Source: Luminiphilus sp.
GTDB taxonomy: Bacteria > Pseudomonadota > Gammaproteobacteria > Pseudomonadales > Halieaceae
Assembly (NCBI GenBank): GCA_012270045.1
Contig: JAAXJC010000105.1
Location: forward strand, 1 to 34,701
Reading direction: 5' to 3'
DNA length: 34,701 nucleotides
Under the pieces are notes generated by a model, which was not told the origin of the DNA, searched no databases, and saw only the letters and a program-made list of their open reading frames with translations. Shown here piece by piece: positions 22,959 through 31,865 of the stretch (positions within the stretch are counted from its first letter, which is position 1; each line of letters starts with the position of its first letter). The translations under genes and the position numbers were made by a program.

Positions 22959-24380
22959 TCAGCCCTTCGCTATCTGCATCGTTTGTATATTAGTGTATTC
23001 CACCAGCCCGTAGCGGCCGAACTCGACACCCACCCCGGACTGTTTGACGCCACCGAAGGGCGCGTCGGGTTGGATCATGGCGTGATTGTTGACCCAGGCG
23101 GTACCGCACTCCAGTCGGGAAGCCAGTGCCTGGGCTGCCGCCACGTCACTGGACCACACTGACCCACCCAGGCCCACCGAGACGGCGTTGGCCCTGGCCA
23201 GGGCATCCTCGACATCACTGAAGCTGACCACCGGCAAAATAGGGCCAAAGGGCTCCTCCTGCACCAAGCGGCTGTGCTCGGGTATGTCCTTGACGATGGT
23301 GACGGGGAAGAAATAGCCGGGGCCCGGCATGGGTTCGCCACCGGTCAGGAAAGTCGCACCGTCTGCACGGGCGGCCTCCGCCAGCTCGCAAACGCGGTCG
23401 TACTGCATCTTGTTCTGGATCGGCCCGAAATCCGGTCCCTCGCCCGCGGGACCGGTTGTCACGCTGGCGGCAATTCCAGCCAGGGCTTCACACATCTCAT
23501 CGTAAATGTCCTCATGGACGTACAGCCGCTTCAGCGCCGCGCAGGTCTGGCCGTTATTGATCATTGCGGTGGCGAAAATCTTGCCCGCCGCCTCGGCCAC
23601 ATTGGTATCGGGCAGCACGATAGCGGCATCGTTACCACCCAACTCCAGGGTCAGGCGCTTCAGATTGTCGGCAGCGGACTCCATGATGCGCTTGCCGGTT
23701 CGGGTTGAACCGGTGAAAACAATCTTGTCGATATCGGGATGGGAGGAAATGGCGGCGCCGATCTCCCCGCCCCCCGTGACAATATTGATGACCCCCGGCG
23801 GCAGGATATCGGCCACCAAATGCATGGCCTTCAACACCGTCAGCGGTGTGTACTCCGAGGGCTTGGCGACCACCGTACAGCCCGCCAGCAGGCCGGGAAT
23901 AATATGCCAACAGGTAATCAGTAAGGGGTAGTTCCAGGGCGTGATAGAGCCGACGACGCCCACGGGCTTGCGGTGCACCTCAATCCGCGCCTCGTCATTG
24001 TCCTGTATCACCTCAACAGGCAGGTCCAGGCTGGCCGTGTAACGAATCCAGGCCAGGCAACCGCCCAGCTCGAACATCGCGCCCAGGCCGGCAAAGCCTT
24101 CCATGGGCTTGCCCTGCTCCTGGCTCAACAGCTGGGCCAGTTCACCCATATTCTGCTCAATACGGTCGGCCATTTTCAGAATCAATTCCCGCCGCTCATC
24201 CATGGAACGTGCGCTCCATGCGGGCAACGCCGCCCGGGCCGCGGCCACCGCCGTATCCAACTGCTCCGGACTGGCCGCAGGCACCGAGGCAATAGGCTGC
24301 TCGGTTGCGGGGTTAATGACATCGATGGCGCTGTCGGCGGACACCGCTTCGCCATTGATCAACATAGAATAATCAGACAT
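22959..24380 (-). CDS. Aldehyde dehydrogenase, probably acting on arylacetaldehyde
   Basis: This NAD(P)-dependent aldehyde dehydrogenase has 473 residues from the ATG at 24380, which follows GGGGAAAGG. The catalytic residues are visible: Asn150 (ITPWNYP), Glu246 (LTLELGGND) and Cys280 (NNGQTCAALKR), with the coenzyme-fold segment VFTGSTRTGK. No signal peptide is present, so it is cytoplasmic. As first gene of the operon ending in aauBEDA and the cytochromes, it most likely oxidises the aldehyde made by the amine dehydrogenase, for example phenylacetaldehyde to phenylacetate, the substrate of the paa pathway on its other side. Sequence alone does not prove phenylacetaldehyde specificity, so no symbol is given. 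Confidence 0.92.
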   Translation of the reverse strand: MSDYSMLINGEAVSADSAIDVINPATEQPIASVPAASPEQLDTAVAAARAALPAWSARSMDERRELILKMADRIEQNMGELAQLLSQEQGKPMEGFAGLGAMFELGGCLAWIRYTASLDLPVEVIQDNDEARIEVHRKPVGVVGSITPWNYPLLITCWHIIPGLLAGCTVVAKPSEYTPLTVLKAMHLVADILPPGVINIVTGGGEIGAAISSHPDIDKIVFTGSTRTGKRIMESAADNLKRLTLELGGNDAAIVLPDTNVAEAAGKIFATAMINNGQTCAALKRLYVHEDIYDEMCEALAGIAASVTTGPAGEGPDFGPIQNKMQYDRVCELAEAARADGATFLTGGEPMPGPGYFFPVTIVKDIPEHSRLVQEEPFGPILPVVSFSDVEDALARANAVSVGLGGSVWSSDVAAAQALASRLECGTAWVNNHAMIQPDAPFGGVKQSGVGVEFGRYGLVEYTNIQTMQIAKG

Positions 24381-24511
24381 ACCTTTCCCCTGGCTTATTT
24401 TTTTATGAGGTCCTGATCCCTGACCCACCCGCCGCCGGCATTTGACCGGACGCTTGGGCACTTGGACAAACCGGGAACACCGGGGATCAGTAACACGTTA
24501 TCTATTTCTTG

Positions 24512-24540
24512 AGTATAGCCCTCCGGCCTGTGGCAACCAA
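24512..24540 (-). promoter_or_regulatory. Candidate promoter of the aldehyde dehydrogenase-aau operon
   Basis: On the minus strand TTGGTT (24540-24535) and TATACT (24517-24512) are separated by exactly 17 bases. Transcription from near 24505 would give a leader of about 125 bases. The 202-base gap (24381-24582) also contains an inverted pair GGGATCAG/CTGATCCC (24483-24490 and 24413-24420). The -35 is a weak match, as expected for an activator-dependent promoter. Confidence 0.45.
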
Positions 24541-24582
24541 ATAGCCCAACCCGGCGGCCGACCGAACCCGGGGCCACTCCGC

Positions 24583-26253
24583 TCATGCCCTGGCCACCTC
24601 CGGCCCGGCCTCACCAAACTCGGATTCAACCAGCAATTCAGCGTAGTTGTTGCGATCCGTAACCCCCCGGGCACTGCGATCGGCTTTGGACATCCAGATC
24701 ATTACCAGTACCGACGCCGGCATGGTGAACAGGGCCGGGTAGTCATAGGGGAACAGGGCCTCTGCGTGCCCCAACACCGATACCCATACCTGGGGCCCCA
24801 GCACAATCAACACCACTGACGACACCAACCCGACGACCGCACCGGCTATGGCGCCACGGGTGGTGAAACCGCTCCAGAACAGGGACAAAAACAGGATGGG
24901 GAAAGTCACCGACGCGGACACCACCATAGGAATAGTGGCAATAAAGGCAATATTCTCTTCCTCAAACGCAATACCCAGCAGCACCGCCGTAAGACCAATA
25001 AGCAGCACGCTGGCGCGGGTCAGGCGCAACTCGGTCTTAGGTTCCGGCTTGCCTTTCTTCAGGACCTCGGCATAGACATCATGTGATATCGCCGCCGCGC
25101 CGGACAGGGTCAGGCCCGCCACTACAGCGAGGATGGTGGCAAAGCAGACCGCCGACATGAAACCGGTGAGGATGTCGCCCCCCACCGCTGTCGCCACGTG
25201 GATGGCGGCCATATTACTGCCCCCGATCAGGCGTCCCCCGGCGTCGAAGAATTCTGGCGCACCCGCGACGTAGGCGATGGAGCCGAAGCCCAGCACCAAC
25301 AGGGCGATATAGAAATAACCGATAAAGAGCGATGCATAGTAGGCGGAGAGCTTGGCCTGGCGCATATCCGGCACGGTGAACAGGCGCATGAGGATGTGGG
25401 GCAACCCGACTGTGCCGAACAACATGGATACCTGAATCGTGAGTATCTGAACCGGATCATCGAAGATAACCCCGGCGCCCAGTATGGCCTCACCCTTGGG
25501 ATGGGCATCAACCGCCTTGCCCAGCAAACTGGAGAAGCTGAAGCCCGAATCGGCCAGCAGCAGTATGGCGATCAGGGTCACGCCGAACAGCAGTAATCCG
25601 GCCTTTATAATCTGCACCCAGGTGGTCGCCAACATGCCACCGAAGGCAACGTAGGCCAACACCAATCCACTGACCAGCAAGAGCGCCACCACATAGGGCA
25701 GGCCAAACAGCAACTGGATGAGTTTGCCCGCCCCTACCATCTGGGCAATCAGGTACATGATCACGATGACGATGGTGCTGAAGGCGGTAACCAGGCGAAT
25801 GGGCTCCCGGTCCAGCCTCCGGGATATGACATCGATAAAGGTAAAACTGCCCAGGTTCCGAACCCGCCGGGCGAACAGGAACATGAGCACCGGCCAGGCG
25901 CCAAAGGCACCCAGGGACAGGATCAGGCCATCAAAGCCACCGGCATACATCAGTCCGGTTATACCCAGGAATGATGCGGCGGACATAAAGTCCCCGGCAA
26001 TCGCCATGCCGTTCTGGGCGCCGGAAATTTGGCCGCCGGCATTGTAGAAAGTGGAACTGGAGGTGGTGGCCTTGGAGGCCCACCAGGTCACATACAGCGT
26101 AAACGCGACAAACAACAGGAACATGCCGATAGCGGTTGGATTCAGGGCCTGCTCGCCACCGACATCGTCAAGGGCACCTGCGGCAAAGCCCAGCCCAGGA
26201 AACAGCAATACCATAGCCGCCGACAACTGCCGGCCCAGCGTCGACAAGTTCAT
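24583..26253 (-). CDS. Sodium:solute symporter (ActP/PaaL-like), probable phenylacetate importer
   Basis: This is a 556-residue inner-membrane permease of the solute:sodium symporter family. It has about 13 hydrophobic segments, the family stretch SSSTFYNAGGQISGAQNGMAIAGDFMSAASFLGITGLMYAGG... near residues 70-110, and IAYVAGAPEFF plus ATILAVVAGLTLSGAAAISHDVY further on. It closely resembles acetate permease ActP. Lying directly after paaE and before the aldehyde dehydrogenase, it is probably the phenylacetate permease (PaaL role). The ATG at 26253 overlaps the DUF485 gene stop as ATGA; a GTG at 26265 is possible but less likely. Acetate or another monocarboxylate remains an alternative substrate. 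Confidence 0.88.
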   Translation of the reverse strand: MNLSTLGRQLSAAMVLLFPGLGFAAGALDDVGGEQALNPTAIGMFLLFVAFTLYVTWWASKATTSSSTFYNAGGQISGAQNGMAIAGDFMSAASFLGITGLMYAGGFDGLILSLGAFGAWPVLMFLFARRVRNLGSFTFIDVISRRLDREPIRLVTAFSTIVIVIMYLIAQMVGAGKLIQLLFGLPYVVALLLVSGLVLAYVAFGGMLATTWVQIIKAGLLLFGVTLIAILLLADSGFSFSSLLGKAVDAHPKGEAILGAGVIFDDPVQILTIQVSMLFGTVGLPHILMRLFTVPDMRQAKLSAYYASLFIGYFYIALLVLGFGSIAYVAGAPEFFDAGGRLIGGSNMAAIHVATAVGGDILTGFMSAVCFATILAVVAGLTLSGAAAISHDVYAEVLKKGKPEPKTELRLTRASVLLIGLTAVLLGIAFEEENIAFIATIPMVVSASVTFPILFLSLFWSGFTTRGAIAGAVVGLVSSVVLIVLGPQVWVSVLGHAEALFPYDYPALFTMPASVLVMIWMSKADRSARGVTDRNNYAELLVESEFGEAGPEVARA

Positions 26254-26492
26254 GACCTGCCCCACCGGCTGAGCACCATAAACAGGGTTTCCAGGCTGAT
26301 GAAAATCAATACCAGCAGCACGAACATCAGCAGTGACCCGGTGATTTCAGAGCTTCCGAGGCGAGACGACAGACCGCTACCCCACCCGGTCCAGTTCAGG
26401 GTGAAGGAAAAATAAAGCACCAGGTGAACCGCCGTAAAAAGGAGCCGGAGTCGGGTTTTTTTGTGCACCGCTGCAACGCTGCTGTCCGTCAT
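26250..26492 (-). CDS. DUF485 small membrane protein, symporter partner
   Basis: The 80-residue protein, starting MTDSSVAAVHKKTRLRLLF, has two hydrophobic segments (LLFTAVHLVLYFSFTLNW and LLMFVLLVLIFISLETLFMVL) and matches the small DUF485/YjcH-type proteins encoded just before ActP-like symporters. The ATG at 26492 is chosen over the longer open frame because GGGG lies about 4 bases upstream and the extension is charged and unlike the family. Its stop overlaps the symporter start by 4 bases, so the two are made together, probably as one transporter. Its exact role is unknown. The 73-base gap to paaE shows no clear terminator. Confidence 0.82.
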   Translation of the reverse strand: MTDSSVAAVHKKTRLRLLFTAVHLVLYFSFTLNWTGWGSGLSSRLGSSEITGSLLMFVLLVLIFISLETLFMVLSRWGRS

Positions 26493-26565
26493 TGATCCCC
26501 AACTTTCTATTGTTTTATCTCTTTGCCCAACTGCAATCCCACGGAACCCTGCAGCAGGCCGGCGC

Positions 26566-27663
26566 CTAGTCTCCCGCCCAGCGCTGATCGAAGTCAACGT
26601 GGACCTGATCACTGATGGGGTGGGCCTGGCAGGTGAGAATCATGCCCCGGGCAATCTCCTCCTCGGTCAGTCCCCGCTGGATATCCATTTCAACCTCACC
26701 GGCCAGCAACAGGGCCTTGCAGGTGGAGCACACGCCACCCTTGCAGGCAAAGGGTAAATCCATCCCCAGATTGAGCCCCGCATCCAGCAGATTTTCACCG
26801 TCGGCCGCAATTTGGACGCGACTTTCCCGACCATCGTGGACCAGGGTCACCTCGCAGACTTTGCCACCGAAGGCCTCGGAACGGGCATGATGCCGGGCCA
26901 CGCGTTCGGCGGCATCCGAAGCCGAACTGCCAAACAGTTCATAGTTAATGCGGTCCTCGGCAATCCCCATGCCACGCAGGCCACGGGAGACCTCGGAAAT
27001 CATGGACTCGGGCCCACAGAGAAAGAAATTGTCGTAGCCGGCCAGATCGATGAGATGCCTATTGAGCTCGGCCCCTTTGCGGTTGTCGATCCGGCCGTTG
27101 AGCACCGGCGCGCCCTGGCTTTCCCGGCTGAGTATGTTCAGCCACTGGAAACGCTCCAGGTAACGGTTTTTAAGAAACGCCAATCGCTGCCGGAACATGA
27201 TGCTGGAGGTTCGCTGGTTGCCGTACAACAGGGTGGCGCTATTGGCCGAATCCTGTTCCAGCATCGAGGCCAGCATGGACATAATCGGCGTGATGCCGGA
27301 GCCCGCTGCGATGAACAGATAGTTGACCCCGGACGACGGTGCTGGCATGGCAAACGCCCCCTGGGGCGGCATGACCTCAAGCTCCATGCCCGGGCGCAAA
27401 TGATCGTTGGCGAAATTTGAAAACACACCATTGGCGACCCGCTTGATCCCAACCTCAAGACGTCCCTCGGAGGGAGGCACCGAAATGGAGTAGGAGCGAC
27501 TGACCGGCGCGCCGTCGATGTCGGCGCGCAGGGTCAGGTACTGCCCCGGTCGGAAGCTGAAGGTTTCCGCAAGCCCGTCGGGCACATCAAAACTGACGCA
27601 CACCGCCTGTTCGGTCTCGGGGACCACATCAACGACCTGCAGTTTGTGGAAGCCCGCCGTCAT
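26566..27663 (-). CDS. paaE: Phenylacetyl-CoA epoxidase reductase subunit
   Basis: PaaE passes electrons from NADPH to the PaaAC oxygenase. The 365-residue protein has a ferredoxin-NADP reductase module (FRPGQYLTL; SRSYSISVPPSEG for FAD; FIAAGSGITPIMSML for NAD(P)) followed by a C-terminal plant-type [2Fe-2S] domain with Cys307, Cys312, Cys315 and Cys345 (CKGGVCSTC ... LTC). The ATG at 27663 begins one base after the paaD stop; the open frame upstream is inside paaD. It is the last of the contiguous paaABCDE block. Length and domain order match the known PaaE. Confidence 0.96.
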   Translation of the reverse strand: MTAGFHKLQVVDVVPETEQAVCVSFDVPDGLAETFSFRPGQYLTLRADIDGAPVSRSYSISVPPSEGRLEVGIKRVANGVFSNFANDHLRPGMELEVMPPQGAFAMPAPSSGVNYLFIAAGSGITPIMSMLASMLEQDSANSATLLYGNQRTSSIMFRQRLAFLKNRYLERFQWLNILSRESQGAPVLNGRIDNRKGAELNRHLIDLAGYDNFFLCGPESMISEVSRGLRGMGIAEDRINYELFGSSASDAAERVARHHARSEAFGGKVCEVTLVHDGRESRVQIAADGENLLDAGLNLGMDLPFACKGGVCSTCKALLLAGEVEMDIQRGLTEEEIARGMILTCQAHPISDQVHVDFDQRWAGD

Positions 27664-27664
27664 G

Positions 27665-28180
27665 TCACAGCGCCTTGAACACGTCGAAGGGCTCAAGGCA
27701 ATCATCACAGCGAAACAGCGCCTTGCAGGCTGTGGAGCCGAACTCACTGATGGTTTGGGTACTGTGACTACCGCACTGGGGGCAGGTGATAACCCGGCCT
27801 TCGGGGGCGGCGACACCGTATTCGGTCATCTTGCGTCTGGCCTCGGGTGTCAGCCAGGCTGTGGTCCAGGCGGGTGCCAGCCGGGTCTCCACCTTGACCT
27901 CGTGATGGCCCGCGGCCGCCAGTGCCGCCCGGGCGTCTTCCTCCATGATCCCCAGCGCCGGGCAGCCGATATAAGTCGGTGTAAAGACCAGGGTCACCGC
28001 TTCGCCGTGTCGCTGCACATCCTGCAGAACGCCCAACTCATAGAGTGAAATGACCGGAATCTCCGGGTCCATAACCTCATCCAACAGATCCCACAACTCG
28101 GGGCTTGGGGAGCGCCGACGACGCTCCCGTCGGGCCCACTCCTCCGCCGGCAGCAGCGGAATCAGTTGCGCCTCAGCCAT
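27665..28180 (-). CDS. paaD: Phenylacetyl-CoA epoxidase assembly protein
   Basis: PaaD is a MIP18/SufT-related protein required for phenylacetyl-CoA epoxidase activity and thought to help metal-centre assembly. The 171-residue product shows the family core LWDLLDEVMDPEIPVISLYELGVL and FTPTYIGCPALGIMEEDARAAL, and a C-terminal zinc-ribbon-like cluster (TCPQCGS ... FRCDDCLEPF). The ATG at 28180 has GAGGG about 10 bases upstream, at the paaC stop; a TTG at 28189 would have almost no spacer. It lies 12 bases after paaC and 1 base before paaE. Confidence 0.94.
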   Translation of the reverse strand: MAEAQLIPLLPAEEWARRERRRRSPSPELWDLLDEVMDPEIPVISLYELGVLQDVQRHGEAVTLVFTPTYIGCPALGIMEEDARAALAAAGHHEVKVETRLAPAWTTAWLTPEARRKMTEYGVAAPEGRVITCPQCGSHSTQTISEFGSTACKALFRCDDCLEPFDVFKAL

Positions 28181-28192
28181 TGTGGGCAACCC

Positions 28193-28951
28193 TCACCATT
28201 GCAGGCCCGGGTACGCGCGCTGCATGAACTGCAGTTCAGCCAGCAAAAATCCCAGGTCATCGGTGTGGATACCGTCGCGGCCACCAACCACTTCAACGTC
28301 CGTGTCGGGCACCGACAATGTCGCCGTCGCCAGGGTCTCGCTGACGGTAGCCAGCCAGGCTTCGTGTAATGCGGGTGTGTCCACCGCGATGCCCCTGGCA
28401 ATCAAATCATCCAGCAGCGGATCGCTCTGGAACATTTCCGCGGTGTAAAGCCACAGGTCGTCCAGCGCCCGCTGGCAGCGCTGATGGCTTTCCTCTGTGC
28501 CGTCCCCCAGGCGCAGCATCCAGTCCTTGCTGCGCCGCAAATGGTAGCGACTTTCCTTGACCGCCTTGCTTCCGATGGCAGCCAACTGCGGATCGCTGCT
28601 GCCGGAAAGGGCCTCAGTGAAAGGCAGGGCAAAGGCGTCGTAAAGAAACTGGCGACAAATAGTGAAGGCGAAATCACCCCGGGGCAGTTCACACAACAAC
28701 AGGTTAGTGAAATCCCTGACGTCGCGGCTGTAGGCAAAGGTGTCTTCAGTGGTGTCACCGCCGACCCGCTGGGCCGCATACTGGTAAAACAGGCGTGCCC
28801 TGCCGATGAAGTCGAGGGCTACGTTGCTGAGGGCAATGTCCTCCTCCAGGAACGGCGCCCGGCTCATCCACTCCGAGAGGCGATGCCCCATGATGAGGGC
28901 GTCGTCACCCAAGCGCAGGGCATAGCGGGCGATGGGATCATCCGGCGTCAC
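28193..28951 (-). CDS. paaC: Phenylacetyl-CoA epoxidase structural subunit
   Basis: PaaC is the inactive ferritin-like partner of PaaA in the 1,2-phenylacetyl-CoA epoxidase core. The 252-residue length is normal. Family features include YALRLGDDALIMGHRLSEWMSRAPFLEEDIALSNVALDFIGRA... at residues 10-52 (cut here), FTICRQFLYDAF, and ESRYHLRRSKDWMLRLGDGTEES. The GTG start overlaps the paaB stop as GTGA (28948-28951), giving coupled translation. It sits in its usual place between paaB and paaD. Confidence 0.95.
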   Translation of the reverse strand: MTPDDPIARYALRLGDDALIMGHRLSEWMSRAPFLEEDIALSNVALDFIGRARLFYQYAAQRVGGDTTEDTFAYSRDVRDFTNLLLCELPRGDFAFTICRQFLYDAFALPFTEALSGSSDPQLAAIGSKAVKESRYHLRRSKDWMLRLGDGTEESHQRCQRALDDLWLYTAEMFQSDPLLDDLIARGIAVDTPALHEAWLATVSETLATATLSVPDTDVEVVGGRDGIHTDDLGFLLAELQFMQRAYPGLQW

Positions 28952-29232
28952 AGGCTATCCACTCCTTCGGGGAGTTCGTACATGGCGGCGTGCCGGTAGG
29001 GTTTGTCGTCCAGGGGGTCATAGAAACTCTCACAGTCCGATTCCTGGGATGCCGTAATATCTCTGGAGGCCACCACCCAGATACTGACGCCCTCGCCCCG
29101 TCGGGTGTAAACATCCCGGGCGTACTCCAGGGCCTGGGCCGAGTCATCGGCATGCAGGCTGCCCACATGCTTGTGGTCCAGCCCCCGCCGTGAGCGCACG
29201 AACACCTCATACAGTTGCATTTGATCGGCCAT
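28948..29232 (-). CDS. paaB: Phenylacetyl-CoA epoxidase subunit B
   Basis: PaaB is the small subunit that bridges the PaaAC heterodimers of the epoxidase. The 94-residue product begins MADQMQLYEVFVRSRRGLDHKHVGSLHADD (shown only to fix the frame by its first residues) and ends MYELPEGVDSL, both typical. The ATG at 29232 is chosen because a strong GAGGAGG precedes it by 5 bases and the longer open frame lies within paaA. It begins 10 bases after paaA and overlaps paaC by 4. Confidence 0.95.
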   Translation of the reverse strand: MADQMQLYEVFVRSRRGLDHKHVGSLHADDSAQALEYARDVYTRRGEGVSIWVVASRDITASQESDCESFYDPLDDKPYRHAAMYELPEGVDSL

Positions 29233-29242
29233 GGCAACCTCC

Positions 29243-30217
29243 TCAGGCGACATCCCTGGCTTTCGAGCGCTGTTTGGCTTCATGGGCAGCCATGGCTTCC
29301 CGAACCCAGGCTCCCTCGTCATGGGCGTTCTTGTGATGGGCCAGTCGTTGACGATTGCAGGGGCCGTTACCCGAGATAACCCGCTCAAATTCCTGCCAGT
29401 CAATGGCACCGAAGTCGTAATGTCCTCGCGCGTCGTTCCATTTCAGGTCGGGATCAGGCACCACCAAACCGATCGCCTCGGCCTGCTGCACCGCCTGATC
29501 CACAAACTGCTGGCGCAGGTCATCATTGCTGCGGCGCTTGATCTTCCATTTCATGGACTGGGCGGAATGGGCCGATTCACCATCGTGGGGTCCGAACATC
29601 ATCAGTGATGGCCACCACCAGCGATCAAGTGCGTCCTGGGCCATCTCCCGCTGCAGCTTAGCGCCCTTCATCAGCGTCATCATGATGTTGTAGCCCTGGC
29701 GCTGATGGAAGCTCTCCTCCTTGCAGATGCGGACCATGGCCCTGGCGTAGGGGCCGTAGGAGGTATTCTGCAGGGAAACCTGGTTGACGATGGCTGCACT
29801 GTCGACCAGCCAGCCGATGGCGCCGATATCGGCCCAGGTCAGGGAAGGGTAATTGAAGATTGAAGCGTATTTGCTGGCCCCGGTATGCAAGCGGTCGATC
29901 AACTCTTCCCGGGTTACGCCCAGGGTCTCCGCCGCCGCGTACAGGTACAAGCCGTGGCCCGCTTCGTCCTGGACCTTGGCCATCAGGATTGCCTTGCGCT
30001 CCAAAGAGGGAGCCCGGGTAATCCAGTTGCCCTCGGGCTGCTCGCCAATCACTTCCGAGTGGGCGTGCTGGGATATCTGGCGAATCAGGTTGCGCCGGTA
30101 TTTTTCAGGCATCCAGTCCTTGGGTTCAATTTTTTCCTCGGCGTCGATCCGGGCCTGGAATGTCCGCTCCTCGGTCTCGCTGACGTTAGCTTTATCCATA
30201 GTCACATCTACACTCAC
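29243..30217 (-). CDS. paaA: Phenylacetyl-CoA epoxidase catalytic subunit
   Basis: PaaA is the diiron oxygenase that converts phenylacetyl-CoA to the ring-1,2-epoxide. The 324-residue protein is collinear with E. coli PaaA, for example [22 protein letters not shown] and [20 protein letters not shown]. The diiron ligands are visible as Glu85-x-x-His88 (QDEAGHG) and Glu168-x-x-His171 (KEESFHQ), with further Glu residues between. The start is either the GTG at 30217 or the ATG at 30199; neither has a strong ribosome-binding site, and the GTG begins only 3 bases after the thiolase stop, so coupling is possible. Confidence 0.96.
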   Translation of the reverse strand: MSVDVTMDKANVSETEERTFQARIDAEEKIEPKDWMPEKYRRNLIRQISQHAHSEVIGEQPEGNWITRAPSLERKAILMAKVQDEAGHGLYLYAAAETLGVTREELIDRLHTGASKYASIFNYPSLTWADIGAIGWLVDSAAIVNQVSLQNTSYGPYARAMVRICKEESFHQRQGYNIMMTLMKGAKLQREMAQDALDRWWWPSLMMFGPHDGESAHSAQSMKWKIKRRSNDDLRQQFVDQAVQQAEAIGLVVPDPDLKWNDARGHYDFGAIDWQEFERVISGNGPCNRQRLAHHKNAHDEGAWVREAMAAHEAKQRSKARDVA

Positions 30218-30220
30218 AAT

Positions 30221-31426
30221 TCAAATACGCTCAATAACCAATGCAATGCCCTGCCCCACGCCAATGCACATGGTGCACAGGGCGTAGCGGCCGCCGCGGC
30301 GCTGCAACTCAAACATGGCGGTGGTTACCAGCCGGGCACCACTCATGCCCAACGGGTGTCCCAAGGCAATCGCACCGCCGTTGGGGTTCACATGTTCGGC
30401 GTCATCCGGAAAACCCAGTGACCGGGTCACCGACAGCGCCTGGGCGGCGAAGGCTTCATTCAGTTCGATCACCGCCATATCCGCCAGGGTCAGTCCGGTC
30501 AAGGCCAGCACCTTGCGACTGGCCTCAACGGGGCCGTAGCCCATGATCCTGGGCTCGAGGCCCGAGGTGGCCATCCCGAGTACCTTTGCCAGTGGCTTAA
30601 GGTTGTGGTCGGTGACACCCTGTTCCGATGCCAACAGTAATGCACACGCACCGTCGTTCACACTGGAGGCGTTACCGGCGGTGATACTGCCACCGTCCCT
30701 GAACGGCGCCGGCAACTTGGCGAGCCGCTCCAGGGAAGTTTCCCCCCGCGGCCCCTCATCCACTGTCACCACCACCGGCTCGCCGCGGCGCTGGGGAATG
30801 ACAACCTCGGTAATCTCCTGGGCCAGACGACCACCGTCCCGGGCAGCGACCGCCCGCTGGTGGGAACGCAGGGCAAAAGCATCCTGGTCCTCGCGACTGA
30901 TGGCGAACTGCTCGGCCAAATTCTCCGCCGTCTCGGGCATGGAGTCGGTACCCCAGCGCTTCTTGAAGGCCGGATTCACGAAGCGCCAGCCTATGGTGGT
31001 GTCATAACTCTGGACACTGCGGTCAAACGCCGAGTTGCCCTTGCCCATCACAAAGGGCGCACGACTCATGGACTCGACACCACCGGCGAAGGCGAGGTGA
31101 ATCTCGCCGCTCTTTATGGCCCTGGCTGCGGAACCTATGGCATCCATTCCCGAGCCGCACAGGCGATTGAGCGTTACCGCAGGCACATCTTCGGGTAAGC
31201 CGGCCAGCAAGGCACTCATCCTTGCCACATTGCGATTATCTTCGCCGGCTTGATTGGCACAGCCAAACCAGACGTCATCCACCGCCGACCAGTCCATGTC
31301 GGGGTGACGCGCCATCAGCGCCGTTAATGGCACGGCACCCAGGTCATCCGGGCGCACCGGTGACAGCGCCCCGGCGTAGCGGCCAATGGGTGTTCGCACC
31401 CCATCGCAAATAAACGCTTCAGGCAT
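30221..31426 (-). CDS. paaJ: Beta-ketoadipyl-CoA / 3-oxo-5,6-dehydrosuberyl-CoA thiolase
   Basis: This thiolase removes acetyl-CoA from the ring-opened intermediates of the phenylacetate pathway, finally giving succinyl-CoA plus acetyl-CoA. The 401-residue protein starts [21 protein letters not shown] as PaaJ/PcaF do. Catalytic residues are Cys90 ([12 protein letters not shown]), His357 ([14 protein letters not shown]) and Cys387 (TMCIGVGQG). It overlaps the paaI stop by 8 bases and ends 3 bases before paaA. PcaF of the beta-ketoadipate pathway has the same activity, but no pca genes are nearby, so paaJ is the better name. Confidence 0.94.
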   Translation of the reverse strand: MPEAFICDGVRTPIGRYAGALSPVRPDDLGAVPLTALMARHPDMDWSAVDDVWFGCANQAGEDNRNVARMSALLAGLPEDVPAVTLNRLCGSGMDAIGSAARAIKSGEIHLAFAGGVESMSRAPFVMGKGNSAFDRSVQSYDTTIGWRFVNPAFKKRWGTDSMPETAENLAEQFAISREDQDAFALRSHQRAVAARDGGRLAQEITEVVIPQRRGEPVVVTVDEGPRGETSLERLAKLPAPFRDGGSITAGNASSVNDGACALLLASEQGVTDHNLKPLAKVLGMATSGLEPRIMGYGPVEASRKVLALTGLTLADMAVIELNEAFAAQALSVTRSLGFPDDAEHVNPNGGAIALGHPLGMSGARLVTTAMFELQRRGGRYALCTMCIGVGQGIALVIERI

Positions 31427-31865
31427 CAGCTTTCTCCCCCACCAGCGGCCCGCCCACCGTTACAGAATTACCGCGAAAGCGGGCGACGGTGTTGCCCGCG
31501 TCATCATCCACAGCGACGTCATAAACACCCGCTCGCCCACCCTGGTGCACCACCTTGGCGCAGGCGATCAGCCGGTCGTGCAGCTTCGCTGGCCGCAAAA
31601 AATCGATCCGGGCACCGGCGGCAACCGTGACCAGGTTGCGGCTGTTGCAGGCATAGGCGAAGGCACTGTCCGCCAGGGTAAAGATGTAACCGCCGTGGCA
31701 GATGCCATGGCCATTGACCATATCCTCCTGCACCGTCATGGCCATTTCAGAGCTGCCCAAATCCACCGACAACAACTCCATGCCCAGGGCCTGGCAGGCC
31801 CTGTCGTCGCGCCACATGGCCGCCGCCGCAGCCCGGGCCACCTCTGTCGCGCTAACCTCCGTCAT
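31419..31865 (-). CDS. paaI: Hydroxyphenylacetyl-CoA thioesterase
   Basis: PaaI is a hot-dog-fold thioesterase that rescues CoA from dead-end ring-hydroxylated phenylacetyl-CoA products. The 148-residue length is usual. The signature NGHGICHGGYIFTLADSAFA (residues 51-70) contains the catalytic Asp66 and the HGG turn. The ATG overlaps the paaG stop by 4 bases (31862-31865), and its end overlaps paaJ by 8, so it is embedded in the operon. Confidence 0.93.
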   Translation of the reverse strand: MTEVSATEVARAAAAAMWRDDRACQALGMELLSVDLGSSEMAMTVQEDMVNGHGICHGGYIFTLADSAFAYACNSRNLVTVAAGARIDFLRPAKLHDRLIACAKVVHQGGRAGVYDVAVDDDAGNTVARFRGNSVTVGGPLVGEKADA

